DNA of 64,000 nt from Incurvaria masculella (GCA_946894095.1 OX335642.1:24935021-24999020), one strand, 5' to 3'. Shown: positions 54,301 through 62,237, counted from the first letter of the stretch. The notes: generated by a model not told the origin, from the letters alone. Numbers and translations are program-made.

Positions 54301-57300
54301 ATATTTTTTGTTTCAAATTGTACTTGTGTAATGCTGATGAGATTAACAACCTCAATAGTATATAATGTATGTTTGCAGTTCTCAACTAGCTGATAGTTGC
54401 ATACATGTGTTTTTACCATCATGCTATTAGATCAACACACCACAGGGAACTAGGTGCTAGGCCCGGGCCTTCCTTGCACTGGATGGCTTTAACCATCATT
54501 CATTCAGGAGAAATTAACCTTTTTACAAGTAATCCGATCCACGGCCAGGTGCAATAATCTAACGGCTATCCAGTGTTTATTAACTGCGAAAACCTAATCT
54601 GCCAACCTAACCTACTAAAAATGTGACCAAAACCATCCCCGCAAGTAGCAGGAGCGCAGAGGTTGCCAAGAGTCGAGCGGAGAGCGGTGATGAAGGAAGA
54701 GCCGCACGGCAAGCGGTGACGTGGCACTTACTGCACGCCGAGTTTGGTGGCGACGCGGCGCCACGGCGAGTAGCATCCGGTCGATTGCTTCTTGCTACCG
54801 AATTAGCAATGCGGGGAACAACGCCAAACAATACATTCACACGTGAGCCCAATGTAGCGGTGCCCGGATTGAGTGGTGTGTTTGCTCTTATGAGGGCGCC
54901 ACCAGGCACAGACAAGTCATTTACCCATTCAGGTGTATATCTAGGGAGGGGGGAATAGGTACAATGCCCCCCTCACCCTGAGTAATACCCTAAGCATTTT
55001 ATTTCGACTAATTTCAAAGTAAGTTATGCAATTGTCCCCATTTTGAGATAGTATTATAACTACCGAACTCTCGTGTCTTCCGCACGCATCCAATTTTTGC
55101 AATCGAGTGAAATCCAAAATGGCAAGAGAGCCAAAATAATACTACAAACAACTCTATTATATGTAGCTATGTAGATGCTGTGTAAAACTAGTACACAATA
55201 ATACAATTTAGTTTTGTTTAAAAATTAATGAGGCTTTGCACAAAGATAATAAATGTCATTCAACTGTATTAAGTGCTCAGAAAAGTTGTCGGGAGTCCAC
55301 CCGCATTAAGGTCCGAAGAAAAATAATCCGTTTGCTTGGACTTTACTCAGATTTGAACCCAGTGCTCACCTGGGTTCAAATCTACCTATATGAAACTATT
55401 TGTAGATGTAAACAGCATACAAATCTGTCAGAACACATTGGATTTTATTAGAGTGATTGATTTTTATGTATTTATTCAAGTGCCCACTTCTGAACGCTTG
55501 AATGGGCGACTTGTTGGTGCCGAGAAGCGTACCTCATGGGCTTCTATGCATGTCAGCAAGAATGCAGACGACGGTCTCCATTGCGCCATATCCATTCTGG
55601 TGTTATTTGTACTGTTTTCTGTGAGACAATTTCCCCCTGTGGAACACAGTACACATAATACCAAAATCACGCCGGATCAAGTCACCTGCATTTTTACCAA
55701 TGAGCACAGGTGGATGGGCTGCTTAATTGTCCAAAGGGTCGTTTTTGGTCCATAGACCAGTTCTTTCTGTGGGCATAAACACTTTAGGGGCTGAGACAGT
55801 ATGTAATAATGATCAGCCTTTTCCGATTACAAAATAGTCTCTTTAAATCTTGCTCTTGACTCCGAAGGTGATGAAAGCTTTTGCTTCCAGTCCAACCCTC
55901 TAAAGATATTGCACCCACAAAAATAGCTGCGTCTTCACTGGAGAACCAGACATTTCTACAATGGATGAACTTTGAATGTGAACTCGAGCGAAGGTATCCA
56001 CAGTTTTACTTGACCACGATGATACGATGGCCCTTGAGATGGCCTACTTTGTCAAGAAACCCTTCTAAATGGCAAGCTATTGTATTAAAAATGCGACATA
56101 ATTGGTAATTGTGATGCCAATGTAGGTTCTAGGATCAAGTTTTGTAACTTATTGTTCTTCAAACTTCTTCCTTCTTGGGAGTCTGACCAAACTTAAATTT
56201 TTCTAACCTCAAAATTTGTTCAAATTTGAAATTATTTTTGAGTTGATGCCTCCATAATGCTGCCAAGCAAATAAATATGTGGGAGAATTAGGCTTAATTA
56301 ATTTTGCTTTCCTTGACCGAAATTAAACTAAAGTTTTTCTGAGAGCTACCAAGTATTGTTCAACAGTTGCTGCTTTAGTAATTTTAAATTTTCAGGTATA
56401 AAAGAGTAAGTAGTGTGAGAGGCAATTTTTCCAAAAACTGACTGTAATTCATCGTCATACTTAGTTAAGGAGTGAATGGGAACAATAGTCGAGAGAAATA
56501 TAAGTGACCTTGAAATTGAATGAATGTTATGCTGAGTTTAGTATTTTTCCGGAGTATCATATGCTCAAGTAAAACAGAAAATTTAGTTAAAAAAAATCTT
56601 ATGTTTAAGGTCACACAATGAGCCTCAATCCAAGCACTTCTTTGATTACTTTTGTTGTTTTGTAGAGAATAACCATTAGACCAATTTAAAAAAATCACAC
56701 AAAGACATTAGCATTCAAAATACAATCACAGCCCATTATCAATCAATTGCATAAACATAGCAAATGAGTTGACACAAACCAAACAGACAACAATTTTCAT
56801 TTTATCACTCAATGCAACCGAAAATAAACAATAAATTAAACAAATCTGCAAATGTTTTGTTCGATGACAAGTGAAATGAAAATATATTCGAGGTTTTTTG
56901 TCCACCCTACATGTCACATACTTGTGTATCTTCAACAAATAAAATTAACTAAAAGTTAACAATAGCGATACAAAATATTCTGAATTGCCATTAGTGCCAA
57001 ACCTATCGTAATTCTAAAATAATAAATGGATGGAGCAAGCTTGTAGCTGAAAATTGGAGTAGTGACATGAACACTATACAATTTGCACATGTAAATAAGC
57101 AAGCAAAGTATAATGCAGTATTTAGCATTGATTTTAATAAATTTTATTTCAACTTAAAACAATAATGTGGTCAGCAAATGCATTGCATTAACTAGCATAT
57201 TAATTTATTGTATGTAAGCAATCCACTAAAATTCTCTTGCGAAATGTGATCAAATTTGCCTCTAAAACGCTAATTATGATTATGTTGAAGGCAAAACTCG

Positions 57301-60300
57301 ATCAGATCCCTACAACATAAAAAATCTATACACATTGCATCCATTAAGCATACCGGCGAACCAGAAAGTTGAATGAAAAAAAGGTATTCATTTCTTTTCG
57401 ACGCTTCTCACTAATGCATAGGAGGCATTTTCAATCAGGTAAACTATAATAAGACAAACCAAATTAAGTTGCGTACTGACCTGTTGGTGGTCTGTGACTG
57501 GCTAGACAGGGAACTCCTTTTGCTGCATTTCCCACTGCTCGCACTCAGAGACTTTCCCACCGACGTCTACAAAGTTGATATTAATTTTTGTTTCATTTTG
57601 CATAGACCTGTCACTAAAGCAACACATCTCTATTGTGCTAGAGGACAATATTTTTCATAAATCTACCTAAAGTGATTCAATTTAAACCTGATTGTTAAAC
57701 ACAGGTTTCTCCTTAGCACTTTTCTTCTTCAGACATTACTGCCCGTATTTTGAGAGGGGTTCGACTCTAGGAAAACTGAGTAATGCTAAGCCAGTTAAGT
57801 ACTTTTGGTATTATTTCACTTTCCTCAAATAACATATTGGTTTAACTATATACAGATATAAATTGCATACAATTCATAGTCTTTGGCCCATTAATTAATT
57901 TTAATTGTATTTAATTGTAATTGTAAATGTTTGACCATTCCAAGTGTTCCTTGCGTCCCAAAGGAGGATTAAAAAAATACAAATACAAATACATAATATT
58001 GCTAGATTATTTAACATTGATCACTACATATATATATAACTTGATTAAGAGATTTTAGCATAGAAATATTTAAACCAGTCTATAATTTCTAATGTGTCAA
58101 AAAGATTAGCACATTTTTGTGAAACAAGATACACCAGTCCTTACCTTGGATGATTTGGGTTTGTTGCACTCTACAATGCAGTCCTTGCAATTATTTTGAT
58201 GTACTGTCATGGTACAGTCTGAAATAAAAAAAAGTGAAGATGATTATTTGCTCCAGGGAGTTATATTAAGATGGACTAATCATAAAGAATTTAGAGCATT
58301 TAATTATATTTTATTTTAAGGATTTGCAGTGACTGGAAGTGACTGTTCGAGACAAGGAATAGACAGTGCCTTTCGCGTGTGGAAAGTGTGCTTTAATTTT
58401 CTGTTAATATTATGCAGTGATAAGTGATGGAGTAAACACATAAATTGAGATTGTAAAATGATATACAACAATGGAAAGCACTAAGCGTATATAGCTAATA
58501 TAATAATAATACAATTATTTTAAAAATCGGTTTGCAATTGACTGAAAAATCGGATCGGACATAAAAAATACATTAATTCGAAAATAGAACCTCCTCCTTT
58601 TTTGACAAACCATTTTTTTTTTATTTACAAAAGCGCTGAGTTTGAAAGAGACATTATTTAAAAAAATCGGTGAAGTTGGAACGGACAAACGAACAAACAA
58701 ACTCACGGTCGCAGTAGAGCGCTGGCTTGTCGGCTAGGGTGCGACCGCACCAGTCACAGTCACCGCCGCCGCCCGCGGGCTGCCAGCCATGTGCGGCCTT
58801 CCGCGACTTGTCCTGCAATTGCAACAGCTTCTTGAATTGTCTTTCATCAGTCGTCCGCTGATATTGGGTCTGCCAGGAGAATGTGCTCATTCCAGAATTA
58901 TGTAACACTTCTTAAAGGTCAGGTACGTAGCACCCGTAATCCTAGAGCATGCACAAAACATTAATGTCCGTAGAGCATGTATGAAAAGGTCGAGGAACCG
59001 AGGAAGAGGATTCGAAGAAGCGAATAAAGTATGTTATGATATATCCGTATGAATTTTTTTATGTTGAGTGCGGCATATGGCGTATCCTATAGATAAAAGA
59101 TCTAAAGGATCGGTTGATTATTATTTTTGGAATGTCGACTGAATTTGTGCATTTTCTCCCTACTCCCCATTGAGCGAAGGTAGAAAAGAGACGGAGGGAA
59201 AGCGATATGCAGCTCCGACGAGCGTTCTCCATGGTAAAGACGATAGTACTTATCATCTCTGCCTACCCCTCCAGGAAGTCGCATGGTTTTGACCGCTTAC
59301 TGGGAGAGGAGCTCCTAGGTGAAGGGGGAGCAGCGTGCTATGGCCTTCAGTTGTTCAACGAAAGGTAGCCAAGATACTTGCCACGCCAGGCATTGTACGA
59401 GTATGTGACCTCTTTGTGCTTGATTGCAGATAAGTAATCATAACTGTATTTCATTGATTACGGCCACGTTTGGCTATGCTAGCCACACAGTAACTGTTTT
59501 TTGTCTATTGACGGCTCGAAGAGATTTGTTAAATAAGTTAGTCACAAGTTTGAAATGGCTTACAGGGTGATCCCAAATACCATAAAAACCAACCGAGCAG
59601 GTTTGTCTTTTGAGTTTTGAGGGTACACAGTTGCATATAATTTCAAAATGAAGCTCTTCTTTCCTTTGAAATGTCTTGAAGATGGCACATTTCTAGACTC
59701 ATTAAAGATTGCTAGGGTTATACCATTGTTTATAAAGGGATCTCATAATGATGTTGAAAATTACCGACCTATGTACTTAGTTAGCAAAGTTTTTGAAAAT
59801 GCTATAGAACAAAACTGGTGGCCGTGGACAGGAAAATGGAGTGTGGGAAGACCACCCGCCAGGTGGGACGACATCAAGTGCGTCGGCGGAAAGCAGTGGT
59901 TCCGTACCGCTGAGGACCGGGAGTACTGAAGAAAAATTGGATAGGCGGATGTCCAGCAGTCGACGTAAACAAGCCGACTGACTGACCTGTGATTCTAAGT
60001 ACTTTTGTAAATTTAGACTAAGTGGACGTTGAAAAAAAATTCTTGCCAGTTCCTGTTTGCTGGAATTGCTGAACTGGCTAATGATAAAATATGACAATAA
60101 ACAATAAAGAATATCATATTACAAACAGATCCAAGTTCTCAGGCCACTTTATTACCATGACACAGTAATAATATTAGAGGTTAGATATACATTGAAGAAT
60201 CGTGATCTGATTGTTAAATTGAGCAGCCCAAAGTCACTAAGAATAGTTTCCACTGTGAACTCACCTTTTTCTTTCGAAAGAAAAGGCTGCCCCGCTTCCG

Positions 60301-61347
60301 TCGCTTCTCCGAGTGAGCGTCGAACGCCGCTCTGAAAGTTTTTCTACGTTTGTTAGGATATTCTCTTAAAGCAAAAGTGTTTGTGTGACTTTCTGTATGC
60401 TAATCATGGTACTCAAAACTTACTTCCTTCTAGATTTAGAGACTTGAGAACCGAGACAAAAACAAAAGCAAAGCTTGGACGCAAAAATGCAAATTCTATG
60501 AAATCATGTGAATCAAAATCATGCAGTGCCATGCTAGAAAAAGGTAACCATTATTAATATCCTTACCGGTTTACTCCAGTCACATCTGGGTGCAGATCGA
60601 CAGACTGGGTTTTGATAGATCTCTCCGCCACCAACTTATACCCCGATTGACATAAAAACGCAAAACTTTTGGGAGAAGCGAAAGTGTTTTTTGAACAATA
60701 CAGGTGTTAATTCAGTATAACATTAACTCCAGATTGATTCTAGATTATGGATGTTTTATCCTGTAAGTTCCAAAAGGAATAATTCTCTAGTAAATATACT
60801 TTTGCGTACTAAGTAAGACACTTTTTTCAACAAACGTGGTATGTATATGTTTCTTTAATGAATGTGTCCTTGATTCACGGTCGATTCTACAAACACATCA
60901 CATTCGAAAAAAATCTTGTTGCCTTTTGCTCAGTCAAGCACGGCATCAATTAGTTTGTTACAAAATTTTCAGGAAAAGTGTGTTCATTTCGAACTCTAGA
61001 ATCACCTTCAAATAACAATGTACCCACTGTATTAACACCCATTACAGAGACAGAGAAGTAATTAGTAGAGGAGCCCTGGTGTTTCTTTCACAATTGCCGC
61101 AGATGGTTCTTCCGATATACGGCACTGGCACGACAGTGTCGACGCGAGAGCCGCTACTTACTGCTCGAGGAACGCCAGCTGGTGCAGTCCGAGGTGGTCC
61201 TGGTGCTTGTTATTGCGCCGCGTGGTCGGCGACTTGACACTGGCGGTGCCCACTGTCGCGGCGGAGGCGTCGTCGCTGTCGCTGTCACTGGCGGCGCCCA
61301 CCGACAAACTGGCGCGACAGTGACCGTCAACCTCGTCGGGTATTCGG
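30201..61347 (-). CDS. Dbl-family Rho guanine nucleotide exchange factor, 23 exons, 5' end not seen
   Basis: The protein activates Rho GTPases by GDP release. Exons (minus strand, 5' to 3'): 61347-61162, 60331-60265, 58812-58707, 58218-58145, 57566-57481, 49148-49089, 48181-48041, 47799-47703, 46997-46784, 46473-46355, 46151-46017, 45038-44884, 44399-44267, 43788-43631, 43214-43096, 40685-40563, 39191-39082, 38738-38582, 36831-36669, 35908-35742, 34519-34412, 33373-33281, 31661-31549, 30967-30869, 30566-30457, 30312-30201. All phases join without a stop, giving about 1067 residues. Order: C1 zinc finger (about 85-140), DH (about 241-428), PH (about 429-577), coiled coil (about 802-892), proline-rich tail. 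C1 plus DH-PH points to the AKAP13/ARHGEF2/ARHGEF28/ARHGEF18 group, represented in flies by cysts (Dp114RhoGEF), which acts at epithelial junctions. One-to-one orthology is inferred. The entry exon is in mid-protein (starts with one base), so upstream exons are missing. Confidence 0.92.
30653..30797. mobile_element. MITE family A, half copy
   Basis: It resembles the half at 12130 in reverse: AAACTCGGACTCGCAAATGA, CTTAACGCCCACTGCGC and GGCGTAAACGCAAATTTAGG. It lies in the RhoGEF intron between exons X and Y. Confidence 0.75.
31184..31445 (+). repeat. R1 repeat, full copy
   Basis: Head AAAAACCGGCCAAGTGCGAG; middle TACACACACTCTGTGAACAT; end TAGGGTTCCAATGGCACCC and ATGGAACC. RhoGEF intron, antisense to the gene. 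Confidence 0.85.
31880..31924 (-). other. Orphan exon-like stretch
   Basis: The minus strand reads FDESKDIPLDWRLAE between an ACAAG acceptor-like and a GAG|GTAGGG donor-like site. The composition looks coding, but it is phase 0 at both ends while the neighbouring RhoGEF exons (33281 and 31661) need a one-base/two-base junction, so it cannot be included as it stands. An ATG nine bases upstream would open a 36-codon frame. Confidence 0.3.
32240..32571 (+). pseudogene. LINE reverse-transcriptase fragment (thumb region)
   Basis: Frames with interruptions read DLDTVQSWAEKFGLIVNPAQ, then IPYVKFVKNLGLYIDDTLSW and HSLKRLQNFL, typical of the region after the RT catalytic core in jockey/CR1-type LINEs. 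It ends abruptly where SINE sequence begins. Confidence 0.75.
32572..32632 (-). repeat. SINE body fragment within LINE mosaic
   Basis: GCTTCGACCATCGTTCATCT, AATGCGATGGTACCAACCCG and GGCAGGATAAACCC match the reverse SINE body. It joins two LINE fragments of different families. Confidence 0.7.
32633..33245 (+). pseudogene. LINE C-terminal fragment with 3' UTR hairpin
   Basis: 32640-33092 is open and reads MRPLLEYAYQVWSPYFKKDI, VLEKVQRRATKMV, EKRRQRGDLIETYKILHDSY and FLTNRVVDNWNGLPEEI, the C-terminal part of a CR1/jockey-like LINE protein. It is closely related to 37402-38034. A 3' UTR follows with a stem-loop (33187-33220) and an ATA-rich end. Only the 3' part of the element is present, as in typical 5'-truncated LINE insertions. 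It lies antisense in a RhoGEF intron. Confidence 0.85.
34116..34330 (+). repeat. R1 repeat, full copy
   Basis: GGTCAAGTGCGAGTCGGACT at the start, TTTATGAGATACAGCCCTGT in the middle, TTTGGGTACGGAACCCTAAA at the end. RhoGEF intron. Confidence 0.85.
34412..36831 (-). CDS. RhoGEF exons S-U: C-terminal coiled coil
   Basis: Exon 36831-36669 (VEGVSEAAEQPADGV, VKLQHCVYTLTCIVWQQL) uses a GTAGAG acceptor, the weakest in the gene. Exons 35908-35742 (LEELRDAQARLTAERSAWEA) and 34519-34412 (RRQLAAARAALAEQQRDVEQ, RLYRRLERLQ) join through GAC-G|AG with heptad-like spacing of Leu and Ala and form one coiled coil of about 90 residues. Related RhoGEFs have a coiled coil at this place, used for dimerisation or partner binding. 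Confidence 0.88.
36078..36185 (+). repeat. Short dispersed repeat (CTATACACCGGAAATAGAGA)
   Basis: About 110 bp recurring at 48921-49030 (CTATACACCGGAAATAGAGA, TCTCATTCTGTCATATTAAC, GAGGGACTTAGA). A more diverged relative is near 21485-21535. It is non-coding and of unknown class. Confidence 0.65.
37390..38095 (+). pseudogene. LINE C-terminal fragment with 3' hairpin and ATA tail
   Basis: An open frame of 210 codons (37402-38034) reads RDLGVIITEDLKWEAHVITV, YVRPMLEYAYQMWSPYFKKD, QERRERGDLIETFKI and FLANRVVESWNSLTSEV. This is the end of a CR1/jockey-like reverse transcriptase; the endonuclease and RT core are missing, so it is 5'-truncated. The 3' UTR has (ATA)n, a hairpin at 38048-38082 and more ATA repeats. 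The long open frame suggests a rather young insertion. It is antisense in a RhoGEF intron. Confidence 0.85.
38582..43214 (-). CDS. RhoGEF exons O-R: post-PH linker
   Basis: Exons 43214-43096 (SCPEEEECEAGAP, QRQLDARHETIRLIT), 40685-40563 (EALRAKDREHAALLEDKMTL), 39191-39082 (VNTVFPGGLVVPDYVRLALP, LWQEVCNVVK) and 38738-38582 (EALDASAAAWGGSGG, serine-rich, ALPRRADTFGGFDNHHK). Phases match (1/2, 1/2, 0). The first two exons are helical and charged; the last is a serine/glycine-rich stretch likely to be disordered and phosphorylated. Confidence 0.88.
40345..40556. repeat. 54-bp minisatellite, about four units, next to RhoGEF exon P
   Basis: Successive units start near 40347, 40398, 40451 and 40505 and share CAGACTTCGG-, AATATGTGCAGGCAGCAACC- and ACCCTCAAAAA-like words. 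The period is 53-54 bp, so frames stay open on both strands, but the array begins only six bases after the exon donor and is intronic. Confidence 0.75.
40803..40925 (-). repeat. SINE head fragment, 5S-like
   Basis: The minus strand reads ACGGTAGCCCAGCGGCGTGT, then GATCATCGAGGTTAAGCAAC, ACTGGGCGCAGTCG and ATGGATGGGAT. The middle closely follows the 5S rRNA internal control region (GATCACCGAAATTAAGCA / GTCGGGCGCGGTTAG in insects). It is joined to the SINE terminus AGCCACCGA with the body mostly deleted. Confidence 0.65.
41937..41967 (+). repeat. Interstitial (TTAGG)n tract
   Basis: Six tandem GGTTA units, the insect telomere repeat TTAGG, lie in a RhoGEF intron. There is no telomere-associated retrotransposon next to it. 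Confidence 0.9.
42670..43090 (+). repeat. Purine-rich tract (~420 bp)
   Basis: The plus strand is strongly enriched in A and G (GAGAGAGATGGAGAGAGAAT, GGAGGAGATAGAAG); the minus strand is therefore an extended pyrimidine tract. Faint internal repetition is present (GTAGGGTAAGATTTATGAAA near 42832 and GTAGCGTAAGATTTAGAGAA near 42976). It lies immediately 3' of RhoGEF exon O on the gene's strand. Confidence 0.65.
43513..43600 (-). pseudogene. Partial tandem copy of the RhoGEF PH exon N
   Basis: After a good GTTCACTCGCAG acceptor the minus strand reads IGVLSLVKLLVREKAGGESR and KLYLICSNP, aligned without gaps to the start of exon N. After that homology stops; the part with EMFELRVHK and the AWI helix is absent and no donor in phase was recognised. 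The intron side of the acceptor (GTGAACAGT) is duplicated too. Most differences between the copies are synonymous or conservative. Confidence 0.85.
43631..45038 (-). CDS. RhoGEF exons L-N: PH domain
   Basis: Exon 45038-44884 gives the DH-PH linker and first strand (EILVDVDNQVAAKEREDRKL, KKSDILQGNRTL). Exon 44399-44267 gives the core strands (FEGMATLMQGRSKMQTLLVI, VLTDVLFFLHDNNNKYTFF). Exon 43788-43631 gives GVVSLVKLLVREKAG, LYLICSSPTEPEMFELRVHK and the C-terminal helix KELSAWITCI with its invariant tryptophan. The DH-PH pair forms the active module; the PH domain is expected to help membrane or GTP-Rho binding. A partial copy of the last exon lies at 43513-43600. Confidence 0.93.
45241..45643 (+). 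repeat. SINE, full-length copy with tRNA-like head
   Basis: Box A-like TAGTCTAGTTGCGCGAGG and box B-like GGTTCAAATCC, then the common body (GGTTCGGAATCCATGTAAAA, GGTGGTAGGGCTTAAGCCCG, AATTGTCCGTGCTTTCC) and an A-rich tail after CAGGTTGCAT. A 14-base CTCGTAGTCTAGTT is repeated at the 5' edge. RhoGEF intron. Confidence 0.8.
46017..47799 (-). CDS. RhoGEF exons H-K: DH (RhoGEF) catalytic domain
   Basis: Four exons: 47799-47703 (KRQEHIYELVLTEKHHCLTI, the conserved CR1 helix), 46997-46784 (MFAEGMIR, QVDRMFPRLDELW, DILLDHFSSATG), 46473-46355 (RHRDAVEVFKDCC, FIRKCQANPLLRKK) and 46151-46017 (ECVLFVAQRLTKYPLLLEPL, the CR3 helix that contacts Rho). The QRLTKYPLLLEPL signature and the overall size, about 190 residues, are those of a complete DH domain. 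All junctions have standard sites (for example YG|GTAAGT, KK|GTATGT, VK|GTGCTC). A decayed copy of exon I lies just downstream at 46672-46765. Confidence 0.95.
46672..46765 (-). pseudogene. Decayed tandem copy of the RhoGEF DH exon I
   Basis: The minus strand reads HAFTHLSTISDVLLGVLNSP and TGVKFKL, against HVSTISDILLDHFSSATGEK and FKS in exon I. It ends in TGA and has no donor at the matching place. The first half of exon I is missing. Neighbouring intron sequence (46496-46555 and 46576-46636) is also tandemly repeated. Confidence 0.8.
48041..49148 (-). CDS. RhoGEF exons F-G: acidic linker before DH
   Basis: Exon 49148-49089 (TTTCAG acceptor) reads TSHICNDEKDGSDHKHDHS and ends AA|GTGAGT. Exon 48181-48041 (TTGCGGCAG acceptor) reads ASDDQGGGEWPEAQLTADQL and on to GGGAPKGLA, ending AG|GTATGA. 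The sequence is low-complexity, acidic and alanine/glycine-rich. Confidence 0.85.
49425..50057. mobile_element. 630-bp foldback element with CCCTAGAA ends
   Basis: The two halves are imperfect reverse complements over about 300 bp each: CCCTAGAAAGACCGTATCC at the left, GGATACGGTCGTTCTAGGG at the right, and matching inner words (CGATAACTCCTACAACA, AAGCGGTGA). The start CCCTAGAAAG recalls the end of piggyBac-type transposons, but flanks are TTGA and TCTT, not intact TTAA. Non-coding. Confidence 0.7.
50615..50942. mobile_element. MITE family A, full copy, inverted
   Basis: Reverse complement of the 14731 element: AGTCTGAGTTCTCACC at the left, GGCGACAACTGAGACT at the right, with the shared interior (GGTTTTACTTCTTCAAGCTG, AACGTCGACGTATTTACCGC). 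RhoGEF intron. Confidence 0.85.
50943..52290. other. RhoGEF intron, AT-rich, nothing recognised
   Basis: No exon, RNA gene or clear repeat. Short frames (for example 51670-51861) have no supporting splice sites. Confidence 0.5.
52291..52560. mobile_element. 270-bp foldback MITE with ~100-bp arms
   Basis: TACAGAGTGTTAACGTAGGT, ATGGTCCAAACGCTAACCAC and CATATTTGGAGCAAAAAAGG on the left recur as the reverse complement on the right, ending CACCCTGTA. It is bordered by TA on both sides. A stray end (CTTTGACATATTTGGAGCAA) is at 54012-54031. Confidence 0.8.
52577..53165 (+). repeat. Dispersed repeat C, longer copy
   Basis: It shares GGCCCATCCCGCTCATCTCC, AAAGCTTTATTT-type and 'GCGGTCGTGGTTTACTTTTA' blocks with 62238-62585. 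About 190 bp in the middle is present only here. It ends GTGCCCGCGAATCAGTTAGG and the first bases match the TTAA-type MITE end seen at 28216-28261. Non-coding. Confidence 0.7.
54424..54560 (-). repeat. SINE fragment, diverged
   Basis: Reverse SINE body: GGGAACTAGGTGCTAGGCCC, GCACTGGATGGC and AATCCGATCCACGGCCAGG. Confidence 0.6.
54732..54794 (-). CDS. Possible cassette exon of the RhoGEF gene
   Basis: In the 8.3-kb intron between exons E and F, a minus-strand stretch of 63 bases begins after GGTAG with one base, reads KKQSTGCYSPWRRVATKLGV, and ends CA|GTAAGT. Start and end phases fit both neighbours exactly. The donor is strong but the acceptor has a poor pyrimidine tract. It lies in a GC-rich patch (54640-54920) that could instead be a repeat. 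Confidence 0.3.
54980..57480. other. RhoGEF intron, no supported gene
   Basis: Open frames at 55390-55755 (plus), 55476-55670 (minus) and 55881-56108 (plus) look more codon-like than the surroundings, but I do not recognise them; they may be worn repeat sequence. A perfect 14-bp inverted repeat lies at 55349-55383. The rest is plain AT-rich DNA. Confidence 0.4.
57481..57566 (-). CDS. RhoGEF exon E: serine-rich linker
   Basis: 28 codons, TSVGKSLSASSGKCSKRSSL then SSQSQTTN, between a GTAG acceptor and donor AG|GTCAGT. It is basic and serine-rich and a plausible site of phosphorylation between C1 and DH. The next exon in phase is 49148-49089, giving an intron of 8.3 kb. Confidence 0.8.
58145..58812 (-). 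CDS. RhoGEF exons C-D: C1-type zinc finger
   Basis: Exon 58812-58707 (GCAATTGCAG acceptor) reads DKSRKAAHGWQP, a glycine run, then CDWCGRTLADKPALYC and D, one base, donor GTGAGT. Exon 58218-58145 supplies the second half: HCTMTVHQNNCKDCIVEC, ending AAG|GTAAGG. The C-x2-C (CDWC), C-x2-C (CDHC), H and following cysteines are in the spacing of a C1 domain with both zinc sites. The ligand-loop residues are not those of a clear diacylglycerol binder, so it is probably an atypical C1, as in AKAP13/ARHGEF2 relatives. Confidence 0.9.
59640..60115 (+). pseudogene. LINE mosaic: RT start joined to a foreign C-terminal tail
   Basis: The open frame 59648-59929 begins with SLKIARVIPLFIKGSHND and NYRPMYLVSKVFE, the first motifs of a LINE reverse transcriptase. 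It then jumps within a few codons to GRPPARWDDIKCVGGKQWFR and AEDREYW, the tail typical of a different lepidopteran LINE type. The 3' UTR (ACTTTTGTAAATTTAGACTA, AACTGGCTAATGATAAAATA) is that of the 1480 family. A deletion or recombinant of two elements. Confidence 0.75.
60265..61347 (-). CDS. RhoGEF exons A-B: acidic linker ahead of C1
   Basis: Exon 61347-61162 follows TTACGCAG with one base, reads RIPDEVDGHCRASLSV, a serine/aspartate run (SDSDSDDAS) and HLGLHQLAFLE, and ends CA|GTAAGT. Exon 60331-60265 follows CTTTCAG and reads AAFDAHSEKRRKRGSLFFRK and K, K, ending AAG|GTGAGT. The basic KRRKRG...RKKK stretch runs straight into the C1 domain. Confidence 0.88.
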
Positions 61348-62237
61348 CTGCGTAATGTGAAAGCACCTTTAGCGAGAACTTTTCAATTCGATTTGAGAAA
61401 CTTGAGTTCACTTTAATATCGACCGTGACTTCTCTCGCTAAAGATGCTTCCATAGTTGATTTAAACCTATCTGAAGTCTATGCTGACGAAACACGGATAG
61501 AAAACTGCACAAAACTCACATTGAAAGCTTAAGATATTTTTTAGAAAAACCATGCAACATCGATCACACCATGTCAAGCCATACGTAATAGGAGCGTTTC
61601 TGTGCACAACTTAAAACTGTACATTGGAAAATAGTCTCTGTTGCTGTAAATTTAAGGAATAAGTTCACATCGCCACCGGTTAGAATGCACACTACCAGCC
61701 ACCAGTGCAGAGTATTAAGGTGGTAAAAACCATTTCTACGTGTCACCCCCATTACCTATAGCTTAAACATGAGCAAGCCTACGTTAAAAAATTGCTGCAA
61801 TAGCTAAATATTATTTGAGAAACCATTGCGTATGTCATGACTCAATAAAAGCAAACGAGTGCTAAAAAAAGTGTCCGTGCTTTAATGCATTTAAAAAAGA
61901 TTATTTTAAATATTGAATTAGAAAACCATGCGCAGAACGATTCAAGATTCAAAAGATTTTTAAAACCTCACTCGATGTAGATGTTGTATGAGAGACAAAG
62001 AGAGAGTAGTATCACAATGATAAATTATGACAAAAAAATATCAGTGCTATGTAGGAACTTTAATTGGCAGAACTGAATTATGGCAGTGAATGCTGCCGCA
62101 GATGTCCGAATTCCCGACGATATAACATTAAAAATATGCCACTAAAGTAAACCTTAAATGTTGTGAGCCTACAACATTAGCTGATGTACCGATATAACAT
62201 TAAAAATATGCCTCTAAAGTATTATTTTTTTGTCTAG
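61348..62237. other. Region upstream of the first visible RhoGEF exon, no gene seen
   Basis: AT-rich with no convincing upstream exon on the minus strand. The incoming RhoGEF phase (two bases needed) was searched for by eye without success, so the next exon probably lies past 64000. Confidence 0.4.

Noticed and set aside
54607..54958. Open frames over 100 codons on both strands (plus 54623-54958, minus 54607-54915)
   Set aside because: Both strands are open because the patch is GC-rich with few stops; no domain is recognisable. Only the 63-base phase-fitting segment is kept as a weak candidate.
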